A stretch of DNA of 64,000 nt from Bdellovibrionaceae bacterium UBA1609 (GTDB lineage: Bacteria > Bdellovibrionota > Bdellovibrionia > Bdellovibrionales > UBA1609). Where the stretch lies: contig DCMZ01000012.1 in assembly GCA_002321895.1 (NCBI GenBank), forward strand, positions 1 to 64,000, read 5' to 3'. Made by a program: the position numbers and the translations under genes. The notes under the pieces were generated by a model. The model ran no database searches, was not told the origin of the DNA, and saw only the letters and a program-made list of their open reading frames with translations. Below are positions 34,993-43,786 of the stretch, one piece after another (positions within the stretch are counted from its first letter, which is position 1; every line of letters starts with the position of its first letter).

Positions 34993-36177
34993 CTATTTAT
35001 CCGAAAACATCAAAAATTCAACCGGGATTCCACTGTTTTTGAAGGAAAGAACCCCTTTGCCTTGTGAGGAGTCAGAAGTCACGATCAATCCCATATGAGA
35101 AGGCTGATAGTTTTTTCGTAATGCTTCGATCAATTGCTCATTATTTTTTGTCTGCGGAGAGCGTTTAAGTCGGGCATTGTAGGGCGGATTCGTGATCAGC
35201 CAGAGGTTTTCCTCAGTGTGGGGGAGTTTATATTCCAAACCATCTTCATTAAACAAATCGGTTTCTGGGATTGAGGCCAAATTGGTTTCTGCCGCTTTGA
35301 TGGATTTCGGGTCCAGATCAATCCCAACTAGGTTTTTGAAGGGACTTAAGGGGACTTCTAGTTCTTTTAAAATGCGTTTTCCAAAATTGGGTATCTGTTT
35401 ACATATAAAAAAGGAATCAAAAGCGAACGGTCGGAAAAAAAGTGGCTTATATAAAAAATATGCCTCTCCTAGAAAGGTGCCGGAACCACACATAGGGTCC
35501 ACCAGGTTAACAGATTGTGGAGAAGGGCTACAGGAATTCAGCATTTTCAAAAGTAGACCAGCCGCGAGAGTTTCTCTTAAAGGAGCTGCTGTGGTTTGCG
35601 TTTTATAGCCTCGCTTATGTAAATGGTCACCCGATGTGTCGACACTGATGGTGCATTGATCCTGATCGAACCGAATGAAAATAGTAGGGGATTGCATGGG
35701 TAGTTTTTTTCGAGCGGGTTGAGCCGCACGATATCGTTCAAATGCTTGAAGGGCAGATTGTTCTAGATTTTTTTTATGGAAAAGGCGGGAACCATGACTT
35801 TCCACTTTGAATTTAGGGGTGTCTTGCCCGCAAAAATAATTCCAAGGTATCTGCACCAGGCGTTTTTCAAAGTCGACAAAATGAGTGCACTTAAACTGCT
35901 CAATGCGCCAAAGAATTCGGTTGGCCGTTTTCAGGCAATGGTTGAGCAAGAACCCTGTCCCAAGCGGCAAAGAGAGCTCTATACCGCCACTCCATAGACT
36001 TAAGTCGGGCTTCAGTTTGGGTGCTAGCTTTTTCAGCCAAAACTGGATTTCCTGAGCTAAAATCGGCTCAAAATCCAGTGCACAGCTAATAAAGAAGCGT
36101 TGGTCGTCTTTTATCCAGTTTTCCTGGGAGTACGTTGCTTTGATCTGTCTTGCCACCTGTTTAAATTCAAGCCACAC
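34993..36177 (-). CDS. THUMP-type class I SAM-dependent RNA methyltransferase (RlmL N-domain-like)
   Basis: The 394-residue protein begins with a THUMP-containing N-terminal domain (about 25-165; FFISCALDFEPILAQEI) and continues with a Rossmann methyltransferase. LVDPMCGSGTFLGEAYFL near residue 226 is the SAM-binding motif I and WLITNPPYNARLKRS near 335 is the NPPY motif for base N-methylation. The order resembles the rRNA m2G methyltransferase RlmL/RlmKL N-terminal half and YpsC-like proteins. It is the first gene of a pair with the TrmH-like gene. Confidence 0.88.
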   Translation of the reverse strand: MWLEFKQVARQIKATYSQENWIKDDQRFFISCALDFEPILAQEIQFWLKKLAPKLKPDLSLWSGGIELSLPLGTGFLLNHCLKTANRILWRIEQFKCTHFVDFEKRLVQIPWNYFCGQDTPKFKVESHGSRLFHKKNLEQSALQAFERYRAAQPARKKLPMQSPTIFIRFDQDQCTISVDTSGDHLHKRGYKTQTTAAPLRETLAAGLLLKMLNSCSPSPQSVNLVDPMCGSGTFLGEAYFLYKPLFFRPFAFDSFFICKQIPNFGKRILKELEVPLSPFKNLVGIDLDPKSIKAAETNLASIPETDLFNEDGLEYKLPHTEENLWLITNPPYNARLKRSPQTKNNEQLIEALRKNYQPSHMGLIVTSDSSQGKGVLSFKNSGIPVEFLMFSDK

Positions 36178-36223
36178 TAGTAGGGTAGTTATATAAAAAT
36201 CAACCCGAAAACAGGGAGAGGTT

Positions 36224-36766
36224 ATGAACTTTATAAAAAAATCTATAATTAGCTTAGGGGCTATGGTGGGAATAATGGGAGTTACAATACCCTCTCACGC
36301 TCTTTTGATCGAACCCATTCTTACTTATGGTGCAACCACTCTAGATGTTTCAGGATCCGACGACAATCCCTCAAACCTCTATTATGGATTAAGACTTGGT
36401 ACGGATGTGGTGGATTTAGGCTTCGCCTCACTCTTCGTAGCCCTTGATTATAAAACCGGTGGCGGTGAGTTTTCCATTGGTGCGCCTGTAAATTTAACTT
36501 CAGATTTTAATTACACAATGACATCAGTGGATGTGGGATTAGATCTTCCATTGGTTCGGGCTTGGTTGATGTATATGGTGACAAATAAAATTGCTTTCGA
36601 TGTATCGGGAGTGGATGACTATGAGGGTGAAGGTGCTATTGGACTTGGTGTTGGTTTAGGAGTACTTCCATTTGTAGAGATCAATGTGGAATACATTGCC
36701 TCTTCTGACGACGATGTAGATTTACAAACCCTGTTGGTGGGCGTGAGTTTACCACTAGATATTTAA
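36224..36766 (+). CDS. Outer-membrane beta-barrel-like protein, unknown function
   Basis: The 180-residue protein has a signal peptide (to about residue 26, SHA) and a mature part of amphipathic strands with Gly-Leu-Gly-Val repeats (AIGLGVGLGVLPFVEINVEYI), ending VSLPLDI. Composition and strand pattern fit a small outer-membrane barrel. It is acidic, and no close family is recognised. The ATG follows GGGAGAGG. A strong terminator follows the gene. Confidence 0.78.
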   Translation: MNFIKKSIISLGAMVGIMGVTIPSHALLIEPILTYGATTLDVSGSDDNPSNLYYGLRLGTDVVDLGFASLFVALDYKTGGGEFSIGAPVNLTSDFNYTMTSVDVGLDLPLVRAWLMYMVTNKIAFDVSGVDDYEGEGAIGLGVGLGVLPFVEINVEYIASSDDDVDLQTLLVGVSLPLDI

Positions 36767-36786
36767 TCTTAATTAAAACTTAACTA

Positions 36787-36819
36787 AAAGGGTCCTCTAT
36801 ATGAGGGCCCTTTTTTTTT
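36787..36819 (+). terminator. Rho-independent terminator of the barrel protein gene
   Basis: AAGGGTCCTC, TATAT, GAGGGCCCTT form a near-perfect stem (one G-U pair) followed by a nine-T run. Confidence 0.88.
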
Positions 36820-36995
36820 ATGAAGTGCCGGACTTTAGAGTCAAATTTTGTCACTTTATAAGTTTTCTTACACCCCCTATCCTCGGAAAGCCCCTACAGG
36901 AGGGGAAATCTTTTGGAATATGTATTGCTCCATTGTACCTGGATTATTGATGAGCGACATGGCAACTGATTGGTAGCCAAGAATGGAGATACATT

Positions 36996-37946
36996 ATGAA
37001 GTTACGAACATTGATTGTTTTATTCACCCTTGGATTCACTTTTTCCGCTTCTGGCGCTATAGAAAATGGTGTCTCGAACTTCCTCTATAGATCCGTAATG
37101 TTAAAATCAAACTATCGAGATATGGGGTGTACTTCTTTTGTGGCCCAGAATCCAGAGTCCGGGACAATCGATGAATTCTCGGCGGCCCATTGTTTTGCAG
37201 ATGTAGATGAGTTTGATGCAAATGATTCATTCCAAGTTTTTGTTCAGCCTAAAAGAGTAAAAAAAGATAAAAAGCTGAGAGCTTCCGATGGAGGAAAATA
37301 CATTGTCTCTAAATCTGAGGGGCACACTGCTCAGTATGAAGTGGCTGTTGACCAGGCTGAATCTCTTTCTGGAAGAGATATCTCCCAGTTTCCCACAACC
37401 TTTTTAGGTGAAGTCCCTCTGGTTATTAATTCCCAGATGCCTCGGGTGGGAGATCAACTGCAATCGGTCAGCTTTCCCGGAGGGCAGGGCCCGAGCTCCA
37501 TGTCTTGCACAGTTACCGGTTTTGCTGCCACTCCGATCATCTATGATAACGACAACGACCACCAGCTCAGTTTTGTATGTGCACCTGACTCACAAAAAGG
37601 AGAGCCTTTCGGTCTAGGAAGTTCAGGAGCTCCCATGTTTAACGAAGCTGGAGAAGTTTTTGGTGTATTTCATCGAGAGTACTCCGATAAATACGGTGGT
37701 TATCTTGTAACCCCCTTTAGCGCTTTTCGACAGCAAAGGGTGTCCATTGAAAAAATGCTTACCGGTACTCCTGCGGATAAACTCATCACCGCAGCACATG
37801 GATGTTTTGATGATCGAGGAGTGCTTGTAGAGTTGATTTATTCTTTTAATTCACTTGGGCCAGACAGGCAGCATTTGAGCTTTAAATTGCAGGATAGGGT
37901 CTATTCAGAAACCTGGATTTCTGAGGCCAATTGCACAGATCTTTGA
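36996..37946 (+). CDS. Exported trypsin-like serine protease (S1 family)
   Basis: The 316-residue protein has a signal peptide (to about residue 21). The S1-type histidine is in EFSAAHCFADVDEF (near residue 66) and the nucleophile serine in PFGLGSSGAPMFNEAGEVFGVF (near 209), which matches GxSGxP. A middle aspartate could be the one in TAQYEVAVDQAE (near 119), where the family has D(I/V)A. Six to seven cysteines suggest disulfides. It is probably a secreted endoprotease. Specificity is unknown. The ATG follows GGAGAT. No terminator is visible before the next gene. Confidence 0.8.
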   Translation: MKLRTLIVLFTLGFTFSASGAIENGVSNFLYRSVMLKSNYRDMGCTSFVAQNPESGTIDEFSAAHCFADVDEFDANDSFQVFVQPKRVKKDKKLRASDGGKYIVSKSEGHTAQYEVAVDQAESLSGRDISQFPTTFLGEVPLVINSQMPRVGDQLQSVSFPGGQGPSSMSCTVTGFAATPIIYDNDNDHQLSFVCAPDSQKGEPFGLGSSGAPMFNEAGEVFGVFHREYSDKYGGYLVTPFSAFRQQRVSIEKMLTGTPADKLITAAHGCFDDRGVLVELIYSFNSLGPDRQHLSFKLQDRVYSETWISEANCTDL

Positions 37947-38071
37947 TTGAATGGAAATTGCAAAAATCGTCCTATGCGTGAAATATATACATCGCAACTT
38001 TGTTACACACCCGATTTATTGACCTGAGGACCAATCTGTTCATTATAGAGGGCGAATAACCTTAACAAACC

Positions 38072-38087
38072 TGGCTTCGTTATTGCT
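38072..38087 (+). promoter_or_regulatory. Sigma-54 (-24/-12) promoter of the phospholipase-D-like gene
   Basis: TGGCTTCGTTATTGCT has GG and GC 12 bases apart and keeps TGGC and TTGCT, but AC of the consensus is TT. Predicted start is near 38098. A hairpin (CCTCG-CCGAG-CGAGG, near 38126-38140) then lies in the leader before AAGGAG. Confidence 0.55.
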
Positions 38088-38159
38088 CATGTAAAGCCTG
38101 ACCCAATAAACCCAACTCCTCGCCGAGCGAGGTAGACTTATATGTAAGGAGTTTCTCCC

Positions 38160-40994
38160 ATGAATCGCCACCCCCTTTCTACGACTCTGCGGTATTTCTT
38201 ATCGCTAACAATGGTCCTAGGTTATCTTCCAGCAATGGCTGGCTCTATGCCTGGACTCTCTAAATCTCAACGAGCTGAATTGGTTCGCAAGGCCACGTCT
38301 GAGTTATCAGCCGCAGAATTAAAGCAATACGCTTCTGCGACTATGGACAGCAGCGAGATCGCAGACCTTCAGGTTATTACGGATAACGACATTGCCTTTT
38401 GGAAAAAAGTCGAAGTGATTCGAAGTGCCCAAAGAGGTGACGAACTTCGTTTGGTATATTTTATATTCGCAAATGACACCACTTCTTCATTTTTAGCTAA
38501 AGAGCTATTAGATGCGGCTAAAAGAGGTGTTCGGGTTAAGCTCATGGTCGACTACTTTCAGAACTATGCAAAGATAGATCTGTTGAAAGCCATGGAGTTG
38601 AACTCTAAAGGTTTAATTCAGGTTCGTCTTTACAATCGACCGACAAGAAATACTATATTAGATGCTGCTTACTTAACTCTTGGTTGTGACGGTGAACTTA
38701 CAAGTAATGCCGACAGAACGGCTTGTAAGAAAATTAAAATTCAAAAGTTGGATGCAGCTGTGGCTGAAGCCAACGAGCCGATGCTTGATAAAGCGATCAA
38801 TATCTCTAATATGAATATCGCTCAATCGGGCTTGTTTTTAAGTGGTCTTTATTCAAAAGATTCAGATATTATGGCTAAAGCGGTTTTGGGTGGTCAGCAA
38901 ATCGATCTTTCTAAACTTAAAAGTGGTGATAGCGATGAACCAGCTATGACAGCAGAGGACAAAGAGGGTCTCAAAACCTTTCTTAAGTTAATTTGGAAAG
39001 CTAAAACAGCAGACAATCCATTTACTCGCCTTTCGGCTGCCATGCAGTTGAGATTGGCTTTTTTACTGTTTGGTGAATCTAAGAAGCTTAACCAAATCTA
39101 TAACGGTTTAACAGGTGTAGTGCCTTTTTCAACGTCTGGATCTAAAGCCTACGGCGACCGTCTGACTAAGGATTTTGTAACTGTAGATCGATCTCACTTA
39201 ACGGATTACACTCACCACAAGCTTGTTATGAAAAATGGTAGCAAGTGGGTCATGGGTGGCCGAAACGTTGAAGATTCTTACCATGTAGCTAGCGAAGACC
39301 TCATTTCTAAGTATATGTTTATGGACACCGATGTAATGGTGACTTTGAAACAGGATTCGCAGGCGATGAGAGATTCTTACGACAAGATTTTTAACTTTAG
39401 AGCCATGGCGGCTTCGTTGAACGAAGTGGCACAACATGCTCCTAACGATCAGGCGGCGAACTTGGCTATCGTTAAGAATAAATGTCTTGAAGGCTTCCTA
39501 TCGGATGTTAAGGGGCTCGCGACCAGTGAGCAGCGTACGGATTACTTGAGATCAGCTGACTATAGATCAGAAAAAAGAACTCCTGAATTCAAAGAAGCTA
39601 AAGCGGCTTATCAAGCAGAAGCGTGTACTCAACTTCAAGCTGATTATACTGCGGACGAGCGACGTGAAATGGCAATGGGTGACCTATTGGCCTTAGCCCA
39701 AGAGTATGAAGCTTATGCTCAAGAAAAAGGTCTTCTGCAGAAAGTGTCTGAGAATAAATCGACTCTAAAACTAAGTGCTAATGACAAAAAGACGGCTAAA
39801 ATTGCATACCTTGAGAACATTCATTTCGATAAAGATATGGAAGATACATCTCAGGCACGAAGAGTTTATGGCCTCACTGAATACACTAAGCCAAATACTG
39901 ATGGTTCACAGTCCAATATTTTTGTGAGAGCTATTTCAGCTCCGTTTAAATGGTTGTTTGCCATCGACAATGAAAAGTCCACTTCTACTAGATACATCCA
40001 CGACGCTTTAGTGCGCGGTATGGAGAGTGCCTGTGCAAGAAGTCGAGATGGTAAAGAGCGTGAGCAAGTGATTTTACACAATGCTTATTTTGCTCCACCA
40101 AGCAACCTTCTATCGTCTTTCGCGAACATGTTGGATGGTACTTGGGACTGCAGAAACGTTGATCTTGTTATCATCACTAACTCCTTCGATACTACGGACT
40201 TAACTCCGGTGAACCTTGTAGCACGCCATGCCTTCTTACCTTTGATTCAGTACAACAATAGAATCAATGCAGGTAAAAAGAGAGCTCGAGCGGCCACATT
40301 GTCTTACTTTGAGTATGAGAATGACGAAAACTTCTTCAAACGTTCTCTTCACTCTAAGGTGACTGTTCTAGGAAAGAATGACATCATTATTGGATCTGCC
40401 AACGCGGATTACAGAAGCTATTTGATGGATACAAATAACGCTTTGTACATCAAAGATGCTCCTGAGTTAGTGGCAGAGTACACTTCGGGCTTAAAAAAGT
40501 TGATAGCTTCAGCTGATACAAAAAGTCGTAGTACTTCTGAGTTTGAACCAAAGTTAATGGTTCCTAAATTCGTAGAACAGTCTAGAAATCAAATCGTAGC
40601 TAACGATTGGGAAATCGTTCAGGCTGAGATGGCTAAATACGGAGTAGAAAAGTATTTAGAAAATCAAGCTAATGAGAGCTCAGAAGGTGAGCAGAGCTAC
40701 GGAGAATTGATTCTTTACTTCAAAAGCTTACTTGATCTAGCGTATAACAAATCACATAAAGTGGTTTCTGTTCTTGAAGACGAAGATGATATCGAAACTA
40801 TGATCGAAGATAAAATGTATCGAGTGATTAAGTCAGACAATAACAATTGGTATGATATGTCATTCAAAGATCAGTTTAGAACCATCAAGGACTCTGGAAG
40901 CGTATTAGAAATTAAACCAACTCCTATGATTAAACGTTTGAGAAAGCGTTTTAGAGCCGGAGAAGAGGTTGATGATGCTTGGAAGTCTATTTAA
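38160..40994 (+). CDS. Large exported phospholipase-D-like (HKD) protein
   Basis: The 944-residue protein has a signal peptide (to about residue 27, MAG) and two halves of the phospholipase D superfamily. The first HKD region is DYTHHKLVMKNGSKWVMGGRNVEDSYH near residue 345-370. The second is RSLHSKVTVLGKNDIIIGSANADYRSY near residue 735-760. It has long helical inserts and a C-terminal extension of about 160 residues of unknown fold. Family members cleave or exchange phosphodiesters of phospholipids or nucleic acids. Cardiolipin-synthase-like activity cannot be distinguished from phospholipase activity. With the signal peptide the enzyme acts outside the cytoplasm, plausibly on foreign membranes. 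Strong AAGGAG and a sigma-54-type promoter. Confidence 0.88.
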   Translation: MNRHPLSTTLRYFLSLTMVLGYLPAMAGSMPGLSKSQRAELVRKATSELSAAELKQYASATMDSSEIADLQVITDNDIAFWKKVEVIRSAQRGDELRLVYFIFANDTTSSFLAKELLDAAKRGVRVKLMVDYFQNYAKIDLLKAMELNSKGLIQVRLYNRPTRNTILDAAYLTLGCDGELTSNADRTACKKIKIQKLDAAVAEANEPMLDKAINISNMNIAQSGLFLSGLYSKDSDIMAKAVLGGQQIDLSKLKSGDSDEPAMTAEDKEGLKTFLKLIWKAKTADNPFTRLSAAMQLRLAFLLFGESKKLNQIYNGLTGVVPFSTSGSKAYGDRLTKDFVTVDRSHLTDYTHHKLVMKNGSKWVMGGRNVEDSYHVASEDLISKYMFMDTDVMVTLKQDSQAMRDSYDKIFNFRAMAASLNEVAQHAPNDQAANLAIVKNKCLEGFLSDVKGLATSEQRTDYLRSADYRSEKRTPEFKEAKAAYQAEACTQLQADYTADERREMAMGDLLALAQEYEAYAQEKGLLQKVSENKSTLKLSANDKKTAKIAYLENIHFDKDMEDTSQARRVYGLTEYTKPNTDGSQSNIFVRAISAPFKWLFAIDNEKSTSTRYIHDALVRGMESACARSRDGKEREQVILHNAYFAPPSNLLSSFANMLDGTWDCRNVDLVIITNSFDTTDLTPVNLVARHAFLPLIQYNNRINAGKKRARAATLSYFEYENDENFFKRSLHSKVTVLGKNDIIIGSANADYRSYLMDTNNALYIKDAPELVAEYTSGLKKLIASADTKSRSTSEFEPKLMVPKFVEQSRNQIVANDWEIVQAEMAKYGVEKYLENQANESSEGEQSYGELILYFKSLLDLAYNKSHKVVSVLEDEDDIETMIEDKMYRVIKSDNNNWYDMSFKDQFRTIKDSGSVLEIKPTPMIKRLRKRFRAGEEVDDAWKSI

Positions 40995-41020
40995 TAGTCT
41001 TCCTCACCAATCATTGATTG

Positions 41021-41052
41021 AAAAAGCCATTCCTTAGGGAGTGGCTTTTTTT
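41021..41052. terminator. Bidirectional terminator after the phospholipase-D-like gene
   Basis: AAAAGCCATTCC, TTAG, GGAGTGGCTTTT forms a stem with one internal mismatch and A/T tracts on both sides. It overlaps the 3' end of the convergent gene at 41034. Confidence 0.85.
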
Positions 41053-42182
41053 GTTTCTAAATATCTGAAAGCTACATCTAGAATTTCCGATAGGGCTTGA
41101 TCGAAAATCGATTTATATTCAGAGCCGAAATGGGCAACCAGTTCAGACTCTTTAAAATGGGTGAGTCCATAATTGTTTTCGGCGCTCATGATTCCCTCTT
41201 TGACCTCTAAAATAGTGTTTTCGGCCGAAGGGAAGACAAAGTGATGGCGTCTATAGGCGTTGAACAGAATCCAGTGGGCCGCTTTATGGATAGGCTCTGT
41301 CTGGTTGCCAGGCTGGGATTTGAATTGATTGTTGAATTCAACAAGAAAATTCTGGATATCGGAGTTTCTTAGAACGACCTCTTCCACTGAAAGTGTGTCC
41401 TCAAAGGATTTGATATATTTGTTCCAGAGAACTTCACTATGTTGATAATTGTCTTTTGGGGATCTTCGAGAAACCTGATGAGGGGAGTTGTTGAAGCCAA
41501 CTTCAGTATAGACTAAGAAGATTCCATCTTCCATAGCTCTATTGTAGAGCTCCTTAGAGGGATTGATTGTCGTGGGAAAAAACAAGGCGATATGAGAATT
41601 ATGCAATCGATTGATGCTTGAATAAGTAGTTAAGTTATCCAGATCATTATTTGTGAGGGTTTTCAGGGCCTCTGATCGACGAGGATCAAAATCTTCAGCC
41701 CTAAACGACGCGAGAATCGTATATATTTCCGCATAGTGGTCTAAAAGGGATAGAGTGGTTTCGACGGGTTCAATGAGTTTTAATTCGTCAACAAAGTCTT
41801 CCATTTCCTTTAATAGGAGCTCTAGATGAGCTTTTAGTTGAGAGAGGTCTGTTGCGCTCCATTTAGTCTCATTGGGCGTGGTCTTAGTAAGCTTAAGCCA
41901 TTGCTTTGTTAGAAAATGCTGGCGGTGTTCAATTTCTGCTCTGAGTGAGAGTAGGTAGCGATGTCTTTCTGGGACGGGGAGGTCATCTGTCTTTTTCCCA
42001 GATCGGATCCATCGTTTGAGTCTGGAGCTGATGGTCGGAATTGAAAGTTCGAGAGAGTCCTCGGTGTCCATGGTGAATACCACTGAATTATTGGCTCTAA
42101 ACAATGTATTGCATTGATTAGAGAACGCAGGTGGTGTCATCAGGAGGAGTCCCGCTGTGACGAAACTAGGGGATTTTTTCAT
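41034..42182 (-). CDS. Exported protein of unknown function
   Basis: Start chosen at ATG 42182 (MKKSPSFVTAGLLLM), which gives a typical signal peptide ending at about residue 22 (FSN). Longer in-frame starts add a non-signal leader. The 382-residue mature protein is mainly alpha-helical and highly charged, with two cysteines at most, and I recognise no family. The last 70 residues are helical and acidic. It is convergent with the phospholipase-D-like gene. Its ribosome binding site is weak. Confidence 0.65.
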   Translation of the reverse strand: MKKSPSFVTAGLLLMTPPAFSNQCNTLFRANNSVVFTMDTEDSLELSIPTISSRLKRWIRSGKKTDDLPVPERHRYLLSLRAEIEHRQHFLTKQWLKLTKTTPNETKWSATDLSQLKAHLELLLKEMEDFVDELKLIEPVETTLSLLDHYAEIYTILASFRAEDFDPRRSEALKTLTNNDLDNLTTYSSINRLHNSHIALFFPTTINPSKELYNRAMEDGIFLVYTEVGFNNSPHQVSRRSPKDNYQHSEVLWNKYIKSFEDTLSVEEVVLRNSDIQNFLVEFNNQFKSQPGNQTEPIHKAAHWILFNAYRRHHFVFPSAENTILEVKEGIMSAENNYGLTHFKESELVAHFGSEYKSIFDQALSEILDVAFRYLETKKATP

Positions 42183-42308
42183 GGGTAGAAGGCTACAGTG
42201 GGGCATTTGTTTCGCCAACATTGGGTTGGATGATTTACACTTATACCCAAAGTGAAAAGGAATGCTTATGGATCCCAAAGAATGCGTTGATAGGTGGAGT
42301 CGTCCTAT

Positions 42309-43349
42309 CTAGACGGATTTAGGATACCTGTGAAGATGTGTGAGAGTGATCGTGGCAAAGAGCAAAAAGAAGGCGCCGGATTGGTGCAAGACAGCTAGTT
42401 CTAGAGGAACTTTTAAAACAATAACTCCCACACCCAGTAGAAACTGTAAGCAGAGAAGCGAAAGGGTGAGCAAGACTGGACCACGAACACTCATTTGTTT
42501 GGAGTATTTAATGGTCTTAACTATTAGAACTATTCCACATAGGAGCAGACTCCATCCGAGAGTCCTATGAGTAAACTGTACAGTAGCATGGGTTTGGAAA
42601 AAATTAAGCCATGTCGGTTCCAAAAGTAATCCTTCAGCAGGGAAAAATCGACCAGACATGTCTGGAAAGGTGTTGTGTCCATAACCGGCTTTAAGGCCCG
42701 CAGTAAAAGCTCCCCAAACGATTTGAAGGGAGAGTAATGCTAAAAACGAAATAGAGTAGGGAAGAAGGGAGCTTGGCGAGGTGGATTTTGAAGTCCCACG
42801 AATCAGATCTAGTAAGATCCAATAAAGGTAACAAAAGATGGCAAGAGCGAGGCAAAGATGTGCCGCCAATCTGAAATGACTGACGTCCACTCGATCCACT
42901 AAGCCACTTTGAACCATATACCATCCCAAAACGCCCTGGCTGCCCCCTAAGATAAGTCCTATCCATAATTTTAGAGAAAGGCTTCGGGAGGAAAGCCGGC
43001 CTCTGAATTGAAAGTAAACCAATGGTATAAAGTAAACCAGGCCAACCAGTCGACCAAGGGCACGGTGAAACCATTCCCAGAAAAAAATGAGTTTAAACTC
43101 TCCTAAGCTCATACCAGCATTAGCGAGTTTGTATTCGGAAGAGGTTCTGTAAAGCTGAAACACTCTGTCCCACTCTTCGGCGCTCATTGGGGGGAGGGCC
43201 CCCATTATAGGACGCCACTCCACCATTGAAAGCCCCGAGTCGGTGAGGCGAGTGATGCCCCCAACCAGAACCATCAAGTATACCAGTGCGCAGACAGATC
43301 CCAGCCAAATCAGTACGGAGTTTTTAGTTTTAACTTTTGTAGAATTCAT
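42309..43349 (-). CDS. ctaA: Heme A synthase (CtaA/COX15)
   Basis: CtaA oxidises the C8 methyl of haem O to give haem A for cytochrome oxidases, in the inner membrane. The 346-residue protein has eight hydrophobic segments. It shows the COX15-type motifs VLVGGITRLTDSGLSMVEWRPIMGALPPM, FFWEWFHRALGRLVG, VSHFRLAAHL, FTHRTLGW and VLHQSGAF, which supply the four haem-ligand histidines. The start overlaps the stop of the upstream small cytochrome by four bases (ATGA), so the two are translationally coupled. The pair may support aerobic respiration. ctaB and cox genes are not in the window. Confidence 0.95.
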   Translation of the reverse strand: MNSTKVKTKNSVLIWLGSVCALVYLMVLVGGITRLTDSGLSMVEWRPIMGALPPMSAEEWDRVFQLYRTSSEYKLANAGMSLGEFKLIFFWEWFHRALGRLVGLVYFIPLVYFQFRGRLSSRSLSLKLWIGLILGGSQGVLGWYMVQSGLVDRVDVSHFRLAAHLCLALAIFCYLYWILLDLIRGTSKSTSPSSLLPYSISFLALLSLQIVWGAFTAGLKAGYGHNTFPDMSGRFFPAEGLLLEPTWLNFFQTHATVQFTHRTLGWSLLLCGIVLIVKTIKYSKQMSVRGPVLLTLSLLCLQFLLGVGVIVLKVPLELAVLHQSGAFFLLFATITLTHLHRYPKSV

Positions 43350-43642
43350 TGGATGCCGTTGTAGTAGGTGGAAATGTCCAAAAAGTCTTTTTCATTTAAG
43401 TCGTCAAGGACACCATTCATAAGTACGTTTTTACGTTCTCCAGACTTGAAAGCTTTGAGCTGATTGACCATATAAGTGATTTGTTGTCCTTTGAGGTTAG
43501 GCCATTCCGAGTTAGAAGAAACGCCATTGGTCCCATGGCAGGCAGCACAGGTGGCTGTCATGGTTTTACCTCGTTTAGGGTCGCCCATTTCCTCTGCGTT
43601 GAGGGAGAGCGAAAATACGCTTATTATAATCATCCATTTCAT
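43346..43642 (-). CDS. Small exported c-type cytochrome (c5/c553-like)
   Basis: Start chosen at ATG 43642 (MKWMIIISVFSLSL), 98 residues, because the longer ATG lies upstream of a good -35/-10 pair. It has a signal peptide (to about 18), a haem motif CAACH near residue 35 and a downstream Met ligand candidate (VLMNGVLDDL near 79). It resembles the single-haem cytochrome c553/c5 family that shuttles electrons in the periplasm. It is coupled to ctaA by an ATGA overlap. Its ATG has no ribosome binding site and lies within 8 bases of the -10 box, so it may be leaderless. Confidence 0.85.
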   Translation of the reverse strand: MKWMIIISVFSLSLNAEEMGDPKRGKTMTATCAACHGTNGVSSNSEWPNLKGQQITYMVNQLKAFKSGERKNVLMNGVLDDLNEKDFLDISTYYNGIQ

Positions 43643-43649
43643 GTCTCTG

Positions 43650-43678
43650 TTTACACCTTTTTGCGTGAAAAAAGTCAA
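43650..43678 (-). promoter_or_regulatory. Candidate sigma-70 promoter of cytochrome c-ctaA
   Basis: The minus strand has TTGACT, a 17-base spacer and TGTAAA. The ATG at 43642 begins 7 bases past the -10 box, so transcription would start at or next to it. Confidence 0.45.
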
Positions 43679-43786
43679 CTTTCTATGAGTACAGATTTAT
43701 AAAAACAATTTGAAAAAGTACTGAAATTAATTAAAAATTTTATTTTGTGCGGCATTTAAATAATATCCACATCGCGAGTCCACCGA

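Noticed and set aside
42183..42240. Sigma-54-like TGGCGA-N5-ATGCC before the gene ending at 41034
   Set aside because: The spacing is right, but the -12 element has two mismatches (ATGCC for TTGCW).
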